Of a stretch of DNA of 64,000 nucleotides, positions 1-8,319 are shown piece after piece. The stretch lies in the NCBI GenBank assembly GCA_036504075.1, contig DASXVX010000033.1, positions 62,001 to 126,000 of the forward strand, given 5' to 3'. The position numbers and the translations under genes are program-made. The stretch is from DASXVX01 sp036504075. Lineage in GTDB: Bacteria > Bacillota > Sulfobacillia > Symbiobacteriales > Symbiobacteriaceae. Positions within the stretch are counted from its first letter, which is position 1. Every line of letters begins with the position of its first letter. Under the pieces are notes generated by a model that made no database searches, was not told the origin of the DNA, and saw nothing but the letters and a program-made list of their open reading frames with translations.

Positions 1-720
1 GTGGCCAACCTGGTGCCGGTCCGGATCAACGGGAAGGTAACCGGCGTGGTGGCCACCTTCCGGGACCGGTCGGAACTGGAACGGCTGACCCGGGAACTGC
101 ACAGCACCCGCCGCTATACCGATGAGCTGCGGGCACAGGCCCACGAGTATCAGAACACGCTTCAGGCCGTCTCCGGCATGATTCAGCTGGGACGCCCGGA
201 TGAGGCGGTCGATTTCATCCAGGATGTCACGGAGACGTACCGGCACCTGGTGGAGTCCATGCCCAAGTCGATTGCTGACACGGCCGTGGCCGCCCTGCTG
301 CTGGGCAAGCGAGCCCGGGCGGAGGAGTTGCACTGCCAGTTCACGCTCGACGCATCGTCGCAACTGGACGGGCGTCTGCCCGATTCGAAGCTGCTGGTGC
401 GGGTGGTGGGAAACCTGCTGGACAACGCCCTGGAGGCCATCGCCAAACTGCCGGTGGATCAGCGGGAGGTCCGGGTGCGGCTGGCCGACGAGGCCGGTAT
501 GGTCTGCGTGGAGGTTGCCGACAGCGGCCCGGGTGTCCCGCCGGAACTGGAAGCGGATATCTTCAGGGAAGGGTTCAGCACCAAGGCGGCGGGCCGGGGG
601 ATCGGACTCGCCCTGGTCAAGCGGTTGGTGGAGCGGGCAGGCGGTGCGATTCATCTGGACACGGCCCCGGAAGGCGGCGCTCGGTTCCGGGTCCTCATTC
701 CCCGGCCGGCGGAGGGATAA
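1..720 (+). CDS. CitA/DcuS-type sensor histidine kinase, C-terminal part (5' truncated by window edge)
   Basis: This is the cytoplasmic half of a membrane sensor kinase of the CitA/DcuS family, which senses extracellular di- or tricarboxylates. The first ~30 residues look like the end of a PAS domain (GVVATFRDRSELERL). A dimerisation helix follows with the family's phospho-acceptor pattern (AHEYQNTLQ, His near residue 48). The HATPase domain shows an N box (NLLDNALEAI) and G boxes (DSGPGVP, GRGIGLALVKRL). The sensor domain and membrane segments lie upstream of the window, so the GTG at base 1 is probably not the true start. The response regulator begins 2 bases after the stop, so the two are co-transcribed. 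The nearby tctCBA operon is the likely target, which suggests a citrate-like signal; the ligand is inferred. Confidence 0.85.
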   Translation: MANLVPVRINGKVTGVVATFRDRSELERLTRELHSTRRYTDELRAQAHEYQNTLQAVSGMIQLGRPDEAVDFIQDVTETYRHLVESMPKSIADTAVAALLLGKRARAEELHCQFTLDASSQLDGRLPDSKLLVRVVGNLLDNALEAIAKLPVDQREVRVRLADEAGMVCVEVADSGPGVPPELEADIFREGFSTKAAGRGIGLALVKRLVERAGGAIHLDTAPEGGARFRVLIPRPAEG

Positions 721-722
721 GC

Positions 723-1394
723 ATGCTGCGTGTACTTATTGTGGAAGACGACTACCGGGTGGCCCGTGTGAACCGCGGCTTTGTGGAACAGGTGGCGGGG
801 TTCGAAGTGGCGGGCACGGCGGCTACCGCTGCCGAAGCGGAACGGGCGCTGCGCGACCTGGTGCCCGATCTGATCATCCTGGATTTGTACCTGCCGGACG
901 GCAACGGCCTGGACTTGCTGCGGCGGCTCCGCTCCAGCGGCCATCCCACCGACGTCATCGTCGTGACGGCGGCCAAAGAGGCGGCCTCGGTGCAGGAGGC
1001 CTTGCGGGCCGGCGCTGTAGACTACGTGTTAAAGCCGTATCGGTTTGAGCGGTTTGCCGAGGCGCTCAGCCGGTACCGGGAGTACCGTGGCCAGATTGCC
1101 GGTGCGGCGCAGATCGAGCAGGACCAGGTGGACCGGCTGCTGGCCCGCCGCCCGCCTGCCCGGGAGGGCGACGCGGTGCCCAAGGGGATCGACCCGCTGA
1201 CGCTGGAGAAAGTGCTGCACGTGATCCAGGAAGCGCCCGCGCCGATGGCCGCCGAAGATCTCGGCGCCCTGGCCGGACTCTCCCGGACCACCGCCCGCCG
1301 CTACCTGGAATACCTGGTGGAGACCGGCCGGGTCCGGGTCAAGGCCGCCTATGGCCATGTGGGCCGTCCCGAGCGACTTTACGAGCGGGCCTGA
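723..1394 (+). CDS. CitB/DcuR-type response regulator
   Basis: A 223-residue response regulator with an N-terminal receiver domain (acidic pair IVEDD, phospho-acceptor in LIILDLYLPDGNG, Lys in LKPYRF). A C-terminal helix-turn-helix around residues 160-215 has the form of the CitB/DcuR/MalR group (LAGLSRTTARRYLEYL). Members activate carboxylate uptake and metabolism genes when phosphorylated by their CitA/DcuS partner. It lies 2 bases downstream of the kinase and ends in a strong hairpin, so the pair forms a short operon. The likely target is the tctC promoter about 1.6 kb away, beyond an oppositely oriented MFS gene. Confidence 0.88.
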   Translation: MLRVLIVEDDYRVARVNRGFVEQVAGFEVAGTAATAAEAERALRDLVPDLIILDLYLPDGNGLDLLRRLRSSGHPTDVIVVTAAKEAASVQEALRAGAVDYVLKPYRFERFAEALSRYREYRGQIAGAAQIEQDQVDRLLARRPPAREGDAVPKGIDPLTLEKVLHVIQEAPAPMAAEDLGALAGLSRTTARRYLEYLVETGRVRVKAAYGHVGRPERLYERA

Positions 1395-1420
1395 TCGAGG
1401 AAACGTGGGGAGACGGGAAA

Positions 1421-1468
1421 AGCCCACCGGCAAGGCATCTCCTTGCCGGTGGGCTCCTGACTTTTTAG
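1421..1468 (+). terminator. Intrinsic terminator of the kinase/regulator operon
   Basis: A perfect 15-bp stem (AGCCCACCGGCAAGG paired with its complement) with a 5-base loop lies 27 bases after the regulator stop. A T-rich stretch (ACTTTTTAG) follows. Confidence 0.85.
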
Positions 1469-1533
1469 CGCCTACTGCGAACTATTTGCTCTTCGTTGGG
1501 TGCCGGTCCTGGTGCATTCGCGCTGAAGTCGGC

Positions 1534-1569
1534 GCCGAAGGGCCGCCCCCACAGGGCGGCCCTTTCGGC
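1534..1569 (-). terminator. Hairpin downstream of the MFS gene
   Basis: A 15-bp GC-rich stem (GCCGAAGGGCCGCCC with its complement) sits 33 bases past the MFS stop on the minus strand. No clear U-run follows on either strand, so termination is probable but not proven. Confidence 0.5.
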
Positions 1570-1601
1570 TGCGATTGGTAACTTCACGTTTACCGCCGCC
1601 G

Positions 1602-2822
1602 TTAGTCCAGGTTTCGCTCCAGCGCTTCCCGCAGCGCCGTGACTTCGAAGCGCACCATGAGCATGACGGCGCTACCACAGCCAAAAGCCAGGGCCAGAGC
1701 GCCCAGTGCGAAAAGCAGCATTGCGCTGGTCCGCTCGTACATGTACCCGATGGCCGTGGCAAACAGAATGGTCGCCGCGGTGCCAACGCTGCCTACCAGG
1801 CCGGTAAACCGGCCGCGGATGCGGTCCGGCGTCACGTCGGCCATGAAGGCCTGGCTGGCGGGCGAGAACATGGCGCTGGCCGCTCCGTCGATGACGCCAA
1901 AGCCGATCAGTGCGTTCGGGTTCGGAAAAATCCCGTAGGCCAGCGTGGTCAGGGCTGAGATCGTGCCGCCGGTGGCGACGAGGAGCGGCTTGCTCACCCG
2001 GTCCGCCAACGCGCCGAACGGCACGGTCAGCGCCACCATTGGCACGGCAAAGAGCGTGAACGAAAGACTGATCTGCCATGGCGTCGCACCGACGCGCTGC
2101 ATGTAGAGCGACCAGACCACGGAATAGAGGGCGTTCAGGTAAGCGAAGCCGAACTGCGGCATGGCCACGGCCCAGAAAGCGGGCGAGCGCAGAATCCGGC
2201 CGGTCCCGACCGTCGCGGCGGGCAGCTGCGCTGCGGCCAACTCCGCATCGGCCGCCTTTCCGGCAGGCCGGGCCAGCAGCATGAGCGGCACCCCGGCTAC
2301 GAGGCCCAGCAGCGCGCAGACCGCAAACGGCGCCCGCGGCCCGCCCACCGCCTCGGCCAGGCCGCCCACCATCGGCCCGATGAGAATTCCGGCCATGTCG
2401 AACGCATTGAACATCCCGAAAGCCCGACCCCGCTGCTCCCGCGGCACCAGGTCGGCCACGTAAGCCCGGGCCGTAGGGCCAAAAGCCGAGGCGCCCAGCC
2501 CCTCCACCGCCCGCAGGGCCACGTAGTACCACGGGCCGCCGTCCAGCAGAAAGAGGGCCGCCGCCACGGTGTACAGCCAGGTGCCGGCCAGCATGACCGG
2601 CCGGCGGCCAACCCGGTCCCCGAGGTGACCCGCCGGACTCTGAAAGAGCACGTTACTCAGGAGATAAGCGTTCGTCATGACGGCGATCATGAAAGTCGAG
2701 AGTCCGTGCTGCTGTGCGTAAATTGGCAAAATGGGCAGGATGCCGCCGAAGCCGACGCGCACCGCCAGGTTAGCGGCGAACACCGCCCACATGATCGTCT
2801 GTTTTCTCCGGTCCAAGGTCAT
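1602..2822 (-). CDS. MFS transporter
   Basis: A 406-residue major facilitator protein with about 12 hydrophobic segments. The loop 2-3 motif A is clear (GHLGDRVGRR), and a related motif occurs in the second half (GALADRVSKP), as expected for the two-fold MFS repeat. Motif content resembles drug/metabolite exporters rather than carboxylate symporters. It is transcribed divergently from tctC and convergently with the CitA/CitB pair. The substrate cannot be read from sequence; placement between a carboxylate sensor and a carboxylate importer makes an organic acid possible. The ATG at the 5' end directly begins a plausible N-terminus. Confidence 0.82.
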   Translation of the reverse strand: MTLDRRKQTIMWAVFAANLAVRVGFGGILPILPIYAQQHGLSTFMIAVMTNAYLLSNVLFQSPAGHLGDRVGRRPVMLAGTWLYTVAAALFLLDGGPWYYVALRAVEGLGASAFGPTARAYVADLVPREQRGRAFGMFNAFDMAGILIGPMVGGLAEAVGGPRAPFAVCALLGLVAGVPLMLLARPAGKAADAELAAAQLPAATVGTGRILRSPAFWAVAMPQFGFAYLNALYSVVWSLYMQRVGATPWQISLSFTLFAVPMVALTVPFGALADRVSKPLLVATGGTISALTTLAYGIFPNPNALIGFGVIDGAASAMFSPASQAFMADVTPDRIRGRFTGLVGSVGTAATILFATAIGYMYERTSAMLLFALGALALAFGCGSAVMLMVRFEVTALREALERNLD

Positions 2823-3028
2823 GATCCCTCCGGTGAGACGCCGCTCCTCTACCTTTACCGCGGGAACCGCCGATTCCTCCCGGCCCGCAGATTTTCGGCG
2901 CCGTCACGGCGGTTAAACAATATGAACAGAATACGCAATACGTTCTAATTCGTTCACAGTATGATTTGCATTCCTTATGATTTGAGCCAGAACCGCGATT
3001 ATCTCTTCACACAGGGGGTATTCAAAGA
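2823..3028. promoter_or_regulatory. Divergent promoter region of the MFS gene and tctCBA
   Basis: This AT-richer 206-bp gap must hold the promoters of both divergent genes. A TGAAC...GTTCA inverted repeat (arms 2923-2927 and 2952-2956) with an inner AGAATACG/CGTTCT partial dyad is a candidate binding site for the CitB-type regulator. No confident -35/-10 pair could be chosen by eye. The tctC ribosome-binding site is the AGGGGG near 3012-3018. Confidence 0.4.
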
Positions 3029-4063
3029 ATGAAGCGTTTCACAAGAGCCGCCATGGCGGTCGTGCTGGGTGTGGCGATCCTGGGCGCTGTCGGCTGCAGC
3101 AGCAGCAAACCGGCTGCTCCCGCTCCCGCCGCCGACACCAAACCCGCCGCCCCGGCCAGCAAGTTCCCCGAGAAGCCGATTGAATTCATCGCTCCCTCCG
3201 GCGCCGGCGGCGGCTGGGACACCACCGCCCGCATCTCGGCCAAGGTCCTGAACGAGCAGAAGATCGTCGAACAGCCGATCACCGTTCAGAACAAGCCCGG
3301 CGGCGGCGGCGCTGTGGGCCTGGCTTACCTGAAGGAGAAGAAGGGCACCGGCTACACCATTAACGTGTACTCCCCGCCCCTGCTCCTCAACAACCTGAAC
3401 GGCTCCACCCCCGACTCCTACAAGGACACCGTTCCCCTGGCCATGGTCATGACCGACTACGACGTGCTTGCCGTCAAGGCGGACTCCCCCTACAAGACCG
3501 TGACTGACCTCTTCGCCCAGGCCAAGAAGGATCCGAAATCCATCAAGCTCGGCGGCGGCTCCGCCCCCGGCTCCATGGACCACATCGCCTACATCAAGGC
3601 CGCCAAGGCGGCCGGCGTCGACGTCAAGCTGGTCCCGTACGTCTCCTTCCAGGGCGGCGGCGAAGCCATGACGGCGCTCCTCGGCGGCCACGTGGACGTC
3701 ATCTGCACCGGCATCTCCGAGACGCTGGAACAGGTCCGGGCCGGCAAGATCAAGCTGCTCGCCGTCCTCGCCCCGACCCGCCTCGACATCATCAAGGACG
3801 TCCCGACCGCGAAGGAATCCGGCGTCAACGCTGATTTCGCCATCTGGCGTGGTTTCTTCGGCCCGCCCGGGATGCCCGACGATGCCAAGAAGTTCTTCGA
3901 GGCCGCCTTCGACAAGATGCTGAAGACGGAAGCCTGGAAGACGGAAGCGGCCAAGCAGGGCTGGAACACCGTCTACAAGAACTCCGCCGACTTCAGCAAG
4001 TTCCTGGACGAGCAGAACACGGAAATGAGCACCCTGCTCACCGAACTCGGCATCAAGAAGTAA
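3029..4063 (+). CDS. tctC: Tripartite tricarboxylate transporter, substrate-binding lipoprotein TctC
   Basis: The extracytoplasmic solute receptor of a TctABC importer, 344 residues. The N-terminus is a lipoprotein signal (GAVGC, Cys about residue 24) followed by an Ala/Pro linker that tethers it to the outer membrane face. The mature part starts with the family's FPEKPIEFIAPSGAGGGWD segment, which forms the carboxylate pocket, and keeps the usual TctC length. It is first in tctC-tctB-tctA. A strong hairpin separates it from tctB, which fits a need for excess binding protein. Its gene is more C-biased at third positions than its neighbours, as in highly expressed genes. Confidence 0.93.
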   Translation: MKRFTRAAMAVVLGVAILGAVGCSSSKPAAPAPAADTKPAAPASKFPEKPIEFIAPSGAGGGWDTTARISAKVLNEQKIVEQPITVQNKPGGGGAVGLAYLKEKKGTGYTINVYSPPLLLNNLNGSTPDSYKDTVPLAMVMTDYDVLAVKADSPYKTVTDLFAQAKKDPKSIKLGGGSAPGSMDHIAYIKAAKAAGVDVKLVPYVSFQGGGEAMTALLGGHVDVICTGISETLEQVRAGKIKLLAVLAPTRLDIIKDVPTAKESGVNADFAIWRGFFGPPGMPDDAKKFFEAAFDKMLKTEAWKTEAAKQGWNTVYKNSADFSKFLDEQNTEMSTLLTELGIKK

Positions 4064-4071
4064 AACCATCC

Positions 4072-4096
4072 GGGGGCCCCTTGCAACGGGGCCCCC
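4072..4096 (+). terminator. Intercistronic hairpin between tctC and tctB
   Basis: A 9-bp all-GC stem (GGGGGCCCC / GGGGCCCCC) with a 7-base loop lies 8 bases after the tctC stop and 30 bases before tctB. No U-run follows, so it is better read as an RNA-stabilising or partial-termination element that raises tctC over tctBA. Confidence 0.55.
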
Positions 4097-4126
4097 GACT
4101 CCGTCCTGAGAGGTGACGCTTCCACC

Positions 4127-4600
4127 ATGAGCCTGAACCGTGAACAGAAAGTAGCCGTTGGGCTGGCAGCCTTCGCCATCATCTACATGGTCGGCGCCTG
4201 GCGCCTGCCCCGGTTCAGCCTGGGCACCACCGTTGTCGACTCCTACCTCTTCCCGCTCGTCATTGGCGCCATCCTGCTCGGGCTGTCCGCCATCTACTTC
4301 TTCGTTGCGAAGAAGGCTGACCCGGCTACGGCCAACAAGCCGCTGTTTGAAGGCATTGACCTCAAGGTCGTAGGCAAGCTGGCCGGGGCGTCTCTCGTTT
4401 ACGCCCTGCTGCTGGAGTTCCTGGGCTTCGTCGTCGCCACCACGTTCTTCCTGGTCCTCACCATGTGGATGCTAGGCCAGAAGGGCCTCTGGAAGCTCTT
4501 TGCGGTTAGCGCCGGCTTCTCCGTCGTCGTCTATCTGGTCTTCGTCAAAGTGCTGAACGTGCCTCTCGCCGAGGGCGTTCTGAAATACTTGCCATTCTAA
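4127..4600 (+). CDS. tctB: Tripartite tricarboxylate transporter, small membrane subunit TctB
   Basis: A 157-residue protein with four predicted membrane helices, as is normal for TctB (AVGLAAFAIIYMVGAW near the N-terminus and a final pair near 105-150). TctB is the poorly conserved small subunit that works with TctA in sodium- or proton-driven carboxylate uptake. The sequence alone would be hard to name; the call rests on size, topology and position between tctC and tctA. The start follows a GAGAGGTGA ribosome-binding site. Confidence 0.88.
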   Translation: MSLNREQKVAVGLAAFAIIYMVGAWRLPRFSLGTTVVDSYLFPLVIGAILLGLSAIYFFVAKKADPATANKPLFEGIDLKVVGKLAGASLVYALLLEFLGFVVATTFFLVLTMWMLGQKGLWKLFAVSAGFSVVVYLVFVKVLNVPLAEGVLKYLPF

Positions 4601-4615
4601 GGAGGTCGTTTGCCC

Positions 4616-6121
4616 GTGAGTGTCCTGCACTACCTGGGGAACGGCTTCGCCGTCGCCCTGCTCCCGGTTAACATCTTCTACTGCTTCATCGGCTCCCTGA
4701 TGGGCACCGTCATCGGCGTGCTGCCGGGCATCGGCCCGATCAGCGGCGTGGCGATTCTGATCCCGTTCACGTTCGGCCTGGACCCGACCACCGCCATGAT
4801 CATGATGGCCGGCGTGTACTACGGCGCTATGTACGGCGGCTCCACCACGTCGATCCTGATCAACACGCCCGGTGAGAACGCCTCCGTCGTCACCTGCCTG
4901 GACGGCTACCAGATGGCCCGGCAAGGCCGGGCGGGCGCCGCACTGGCTACCGCTGCCGTCGGCTCGTTCATTGCCGGCACGATCTCGGTGATTCTGCTGA
5001 TGCTGCTGGCGCCCGCACTGGCCACCTACGCCATCAAGTTCGGGCCGCCCGAATACTTCTCGCTGATGGTCCTGGGCCTGGTGGCCGTCGCCTCCCTGGG
5101 CGAAGGCAACATGCTCAAGGCGCTGATCTCCATGTCGCTGGGCCTGATGCTGGCCACCGTGGGCATCGACCTGCAGACCGGCACCCGCCGCTTTACGTTC
5201 GGCATGGCCGACCTGCTGGACGGCGTCCAGTTCCTGATCCTGGCCATTGGCCTCTTCGCCCTGGCCGAAGTGTTCGACACCGCCTCCAAGTCGGAGGAAA
5301 TGAACGACCGCATCGCCGTGCGCGACAGGCTCTGGCTCTCCAAGGAGGACTGGAAGGCCGCAACCCCGCCGATCCTCCGGGGCTCGTTCCTCGGTTTCTT
5401 CATGGGCATTCTGCCCGGCACCGGCGCTATTGTCTCCTCGTTCATGTCGTATCTGCTGGAGAAGCGGATCGCCAAACATCCGGAGCGGTTCGGCAAGGGC
5501 GCCATCGAAGGTGTTGCCGGACCGGAATCGGCCAACAACGCGGCTGCTGCCGGCGCCATGGTGCCGCTGCTGACGCTCGGCCTGCCCGGTTCAGCTACCA
5601 CGGCTGTCATGCTGGGCGCCCTGATGATGTTCGGCATCCGGCCGGGTCCGCTGTTGATCGCGGAGCACCCGAACCTGTTCTGGGGTCTCATCGCCTCCAT
5701 GTACATTGGCAACGCGATGCTGGTGATCCTGAACCTGCCGCTGGTCGGCCTCTTCGCCCGCATGCTGGACCTGCCGAAGAACATGCTGCTCCCGTTTATT
5801 CTCGCCTTTTCGTTCCTGGGCATCTGGGCCACCAGCACCTCCACCTTCGACGTGGTCCTGCTGGTGCTCGCCGGCGTGCTGGGCTACTGCATGCGGCTGC
5901 TGGACTTCCCGGCGGCGCCCATGCTGCTCTCGCTGGTCCTGGGCGACTTGCTGGAGCAAGCCATGCGCCAATCGCTGACGCTCTCGGACGGCAACCCGCT
6001 GATTTTCTTCACTCGGCCCATCTCCATCGGCCTGCTGGTTGTCGCCGTGCTCTTCATGCTCTGGCCGTGGTTCCGGAGCATGTCGGAGAAGCGGCTGGCA
6101 AAAGAGCAGTCCGCGGCCTGA
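4616..6121 (+). CDS. tctA: Tripartite tricarboxylate transporter, large membrane subunit TctA
   Basis: The channel-forming subunit, about 501 residues with roughly 11-12 membrane helices. Family motifs are visible: GVLPGIGPISGVAILIPFT near the N-terminus, YGGSTTSILINTPGE, and the mirrored second-half copy FFMGILPGTGAIVSSF plus GLPGSATTAVMLGALM. The GTG at 4616 is preferred because GGAGG at 4601-4605 gives 10 bases of spacing; a TTG at 4610 is too close. It overlaps nothing and ends the operon before a double hairpin. Confidence 0.93.
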   Translation: MSVLHYLGNGFAVALLPVNIFYCFIGSLMGTVIGVLPGIGPISGVAILIPFTFGLDPTTAMIMMAGVYYGAMYGGSTTSILINTPGENASVVTCLDGYQMARQGRAGAALATAAVGSFIAGTISVILLMLLAPALATYAIKFGPPEYFSLMVLGLVAVASLGEGNMLKALISMSLGLMLATVGIDLQTGTRRFTFGMADLLDGVQFLILAIGLFALAEVFDTASKSEEMNDRIAVRDRLWLSKEDWKAATPPILRGSFLGFFMGILPGTGAIVSSFMSYLLEKRIAKHPERFGKGAIEGVAGPESANNAAAAGAMVPLLTLGLPGSATTAVMLGALMMFGIRPGPLLIAEHPNLFWGLIASMYIGNAMLVILNLPLVGLFARMLDLPKNMLLPFILAFSFLGIWATSTSTFDVVLLVLAGVLGYCMRLLDFPAAPMLLSLVLGDLLEQAMRQSLTLSDGNPLIFFTRPISIGLLVVAVLFMLWPWFRSMSEKRLAKEQSAA

Positions 6122-6148
6122 GCCGTCCGCTGACCCCTTAAGACATAA

Positions 6149-6200
6149 GGCAGGCGATATTCGCCTGCCCGGAAAGGTAGGCGTTTTCGCCTACCTTTCC
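6149..6200 (+). terminator. Double hairpin after tctA
   Basis: Two stems in tandem: GGCAGGCGA/TCGCCTGCC (6149-6169) and a 13-bp stem GGAAAGGTAGGCG with a TTTT loop (6171-6200). TGTTTGA follows. The pair likely ends tctCBA transcription. Confidence 0.7.
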
Positions 6201-6265
6201 TGTTTGACCCGAACAAAGCGACCGGGCCGCCCGTATATGTGAACAAGAAGGAGTTGACCGTATCC

Positions 6266-6670
6266 ATGACACCGCGCTTTTCCCGCTCCCAGCCCCCGAT
6301 GGTGGCCGTCGACGACCAGGGCGTCGCCCGCGTTCCGACGCGGGTTTTGGATGCGGTTTCCGAACCGGTCAAACGGCCGGTCACCCATGTGCGGTTCTAC
6401 CCCGCCGCTGACGGCGGTTCGTTGTATATCGTACCTGCCACCCCCCTGGAACACGGGGCGGAGCCCGTCCAGTACGCCGTGGGGCCGGAGGCATTCGCCC
6501 GGGTCAACCTGACCGGCGCCCTCCGCCGGTATCACCTGGAGCACCCCGCCGGCGGGGTCCGGGTGTTCGAGGTGGTGGAGCGAGAGGTAAAGCCCGGCGT
6601 CCGGTACGTGGCGCTCAACGTGCGAAGCTCCCGCGTGGTCCCGATTTCCTTCTCATGGCCTGCGCTGTAG
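6266..6670 (+). CDS. Conserved-looking protein of unknown function
   Basis: A 134-residue soluble protein with no motif I recognise. It is rich in Pro, Arg and Val, with alternating hydrophobic residues that suggest a beta fold (THVRFYPAADGGSLYIVP, GVRYVALNVRSSRVVPISF). The ATG at 6266 is chosen because AAGGAG lies just upstream; a GTG at 6239 has no ribosome-binding site. Its 3' end overlaps the convergent response-regulator gene by 18 bases. Confidence 0.55.
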   Translation: MTPRFSRSQPPMVAVDDQGVARVPTRVLDAVSEPVKRPVTHVRFYPAADGGSLYIVPATPLEHGAEPVQYAVGPEAFARVNLTGALRRYHLEHPAGGVRVFEVVEREVKPGVRYVALNVRSSRVVPISFSWPAL

Positions 6671-7906
6671 GTCGGCCGGCAGGTAGCGGTAAATATCCAG
6701 CCCCCACCGCCGGTACTCCGCTTCGAGCTGTTTGAGCTGGGCGTCCGCCTCCTCCCGGGGACCCAGCAGTTCGAGGAAGATGGTGGTGGGCTTGTAGGCC
6801 AGGTCATGGCGCTGGGCTTCCAGTGCCATGATGCGCGCGGAGAGGGCAAAGTTAAGGGCGTCCTTGCGATGCCCCTGAGTCTGGGCACACCGCAGGAGCA
6901 TAAAATAGCAGTCGTAGCAGCGGGCGGAGTCGCCCTCGACCAGATGCAGGGCGGCGATGGCTTCGCGAACGGCCTGCGCTGGGTCGCCCATTTGCAGGTG
7001 GTATTCAGCCTGCTCCAGGTGAAGCGCCCACCGGGCGGTAGGCACCGTGGGCACCGGCGCTTCGTTCTCGGCCACCGCGGTCAGGCCTTCTTCATCGCCC
7101 ATTGCCCGGCAGAGGCGGGCGATGTGGGCCCGGCACTCCTCAGCCCGGTTGCTCAGCCGGAGCCGCAGGAACGCTTCCCGGGCGCAGGCCAGTGCCTTTT
7201 GGGCGCCCATCAGGTCCCCGGTCTGCTCCAGCGCCAGCGCCAGCTGGTACTCCACTTCGCCTTCCAGGACGGCGCCGGCAGGTCCCAGCCGCGACCGGAG
7301 CGCCTCAAACCGCTGCAGCAACCGGATGGCCTCCCGGAACCGCCCGCTCCGGACGTGGCAGGTGCCCAGGGAGAGCAGGGCCCGGGCGTGGAGCGCTGCG
7401 GTCTCGTCGCCGCGCTCTGCATCTTTCAGGGCCTGCTCCGCATGCGCCGTCGCTTTGGCCAGATTCGGCTCGGTCAGTTGGAGGTACTCCTTGCAGAGCA
7501 TCAGGTGGGCCTCGGCCCGCTCCGGCCCGATCATCACCCCGGCGGCCAGGGCAATCGCCGGCACCAGCCGGCCCAGGTTTGTCTTGATCAGATAGTCGTG
7601 GGCGCCGGCCTGCAGTGCCTCCGTTTCCAGCATATCCTCCTTGATGACGCCCGACAGAAAGACCACGGGCAGGTTCGGATCCCGCTCCTTGGAGAGTGCC
7701 ACGGCGGCAGGCCCGCTGAAGTGCGGTAGAACGTAATCCGTAATGACGATGTCCCACTTGTGGGTATCCATCGCTGCCTCCATCGCTGCCGACGTGTCGA
7801 CCCGCTCAAAGGTCACTTCGTACCCGGCGCGCGAAAGATGCCGGAGCAGGAGCAACGCATCATCTTCCGAGTCCTCTACATTCAGTACACGAAGCGGAAT
7901 GCCCAT
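6653..7906 (-). CDS. Response regulator with C-terminal helical-repeat (TPR-like) domain
   Basis: A 417-residue protein. Residues 1-125 form a receiver domain (acidic patch NVEDSEDD, phospho-acceptor in DIVITDYVLPHFSG, Lys in YLIKTN). The remaining ~290 residues are Ala/Leu/Glu/Arg-rich paired helices of TPR type (for example ATAHAEQALKDAERGDETAA and YHLQMGDPAQAVREAIAALH), with no DNA-binding or enzymatic output visible. Such proteins usually act by protein-protein contact. Its start lies 7 bases after the stop of a degraded Rcp1-like regulator, and its GGAGG overlaps that stop, so the two were translated as a coupled pair. The partner kinase is not in the window. Confidence 0.8.
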   Translation of the reverse strand: MGIPLRVLNVEDSEDDALLLLRHLSRAGYEVTFERVDTSAAMEAAMDTHKWDIVITDYVLPHFSGPAAVALSKERDPNLPVVFLSGVIKEDMLETEALQAGAHDYLIKTNLGRLVPAIALAAGVMIGPERAEAHLMLCKEYLQLTEPNLAKATAHAEQALKDAERGDETAALHARALLSLGTCHVRSGRFREAIRLLQRFEALRSRLGPAGAVLEGEVEYQLALALEQTGDLMGAQKALACAREAFLRLRLSNRAEECRAHIARLCRAMGDEEGLTAVAENEAPVPTVPTARWALHLEQAEYHLQMGDPAQAVREAIAALHLVEGDSARCYDCYFMLLRCAQTQGHRKDALNFALSARIMALEAQRHDLAYKPTTIFLELLGPREEADAQLKQLEAEYRRWGLDIYRYLPADLQRRP

Positions 7907-7912
7907 GAGTCG

Positions 7913-8141
7913 TTACCTCCCGGACGGGACTACTTCGTTCAAGCCCAGCCAGTAAACGCCGAGTTGGCGGATGGCCTCGACGAACTGCTGGAAATCGACG
8001 GGTTTACGCACGTAACTGTTGGCCCCCAGGTTGTAAGAGGCGCGCATATCCCCCGCCCGTGTTGCTCTTTTTCCGGGCGAGGAGGGCTAACATTTCATGG
8101 TCAGGATTGTCTTCCACCAGCAGGATGGACCGGGTTGACAT
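7913..8141 (-). pseudogene. Remnant of an Rcp1-like single-domain response regulator
   Basis: Translation from the ATG at 8141, after a good AAGGAGG, gives a receiver start (STRSILLVEDNPDHEMLALL). About 25 residues later the product jumps into the last alpha4-beta5-alpha5 part of the same fold in another frame (ASYNLGANSYVRKPVDFQQF...), which ends at 7913. The ~80 residues holding the phospho-acceptor Asp and switch Thr/Ser are missing. The 229-base span is one base off a whole number of codons, so there is both a deletion and a frameshift. The ORF could not be a functional receiver. Confidence 0.75.
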
Positions 8142-8266
8142 CCGTCTCCCTCCTTTATCGCAGACTTTCCATTCGGCTCACGTGACGTCTGTCACAATAA
8201 TTGCCTAAATTCATACTAGCTGTGGCCGGAGGGGCCGTCAATCGTTATTCCGGACAGGCCCCCGGA

Positions 8267-8312
8267 GCGCACGAAAGGGCCGGAGGGCAATCCCTCCGGC
8301 CTTTTCGTGCGC
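8267..8312. terminator. Long bidirectional terminator
   Basis: A 21-bp near-perfect stem (GCGCACGAAAGGGCCGGAGGG with its complement) and a 4-base loop. CCCCTTTTC follows on the plus strand. It lies just past the stop of the epimerase-like gene on the minus strand. Confidence 0.8.
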
Positions 8313-8319
8313 CCCTTTT

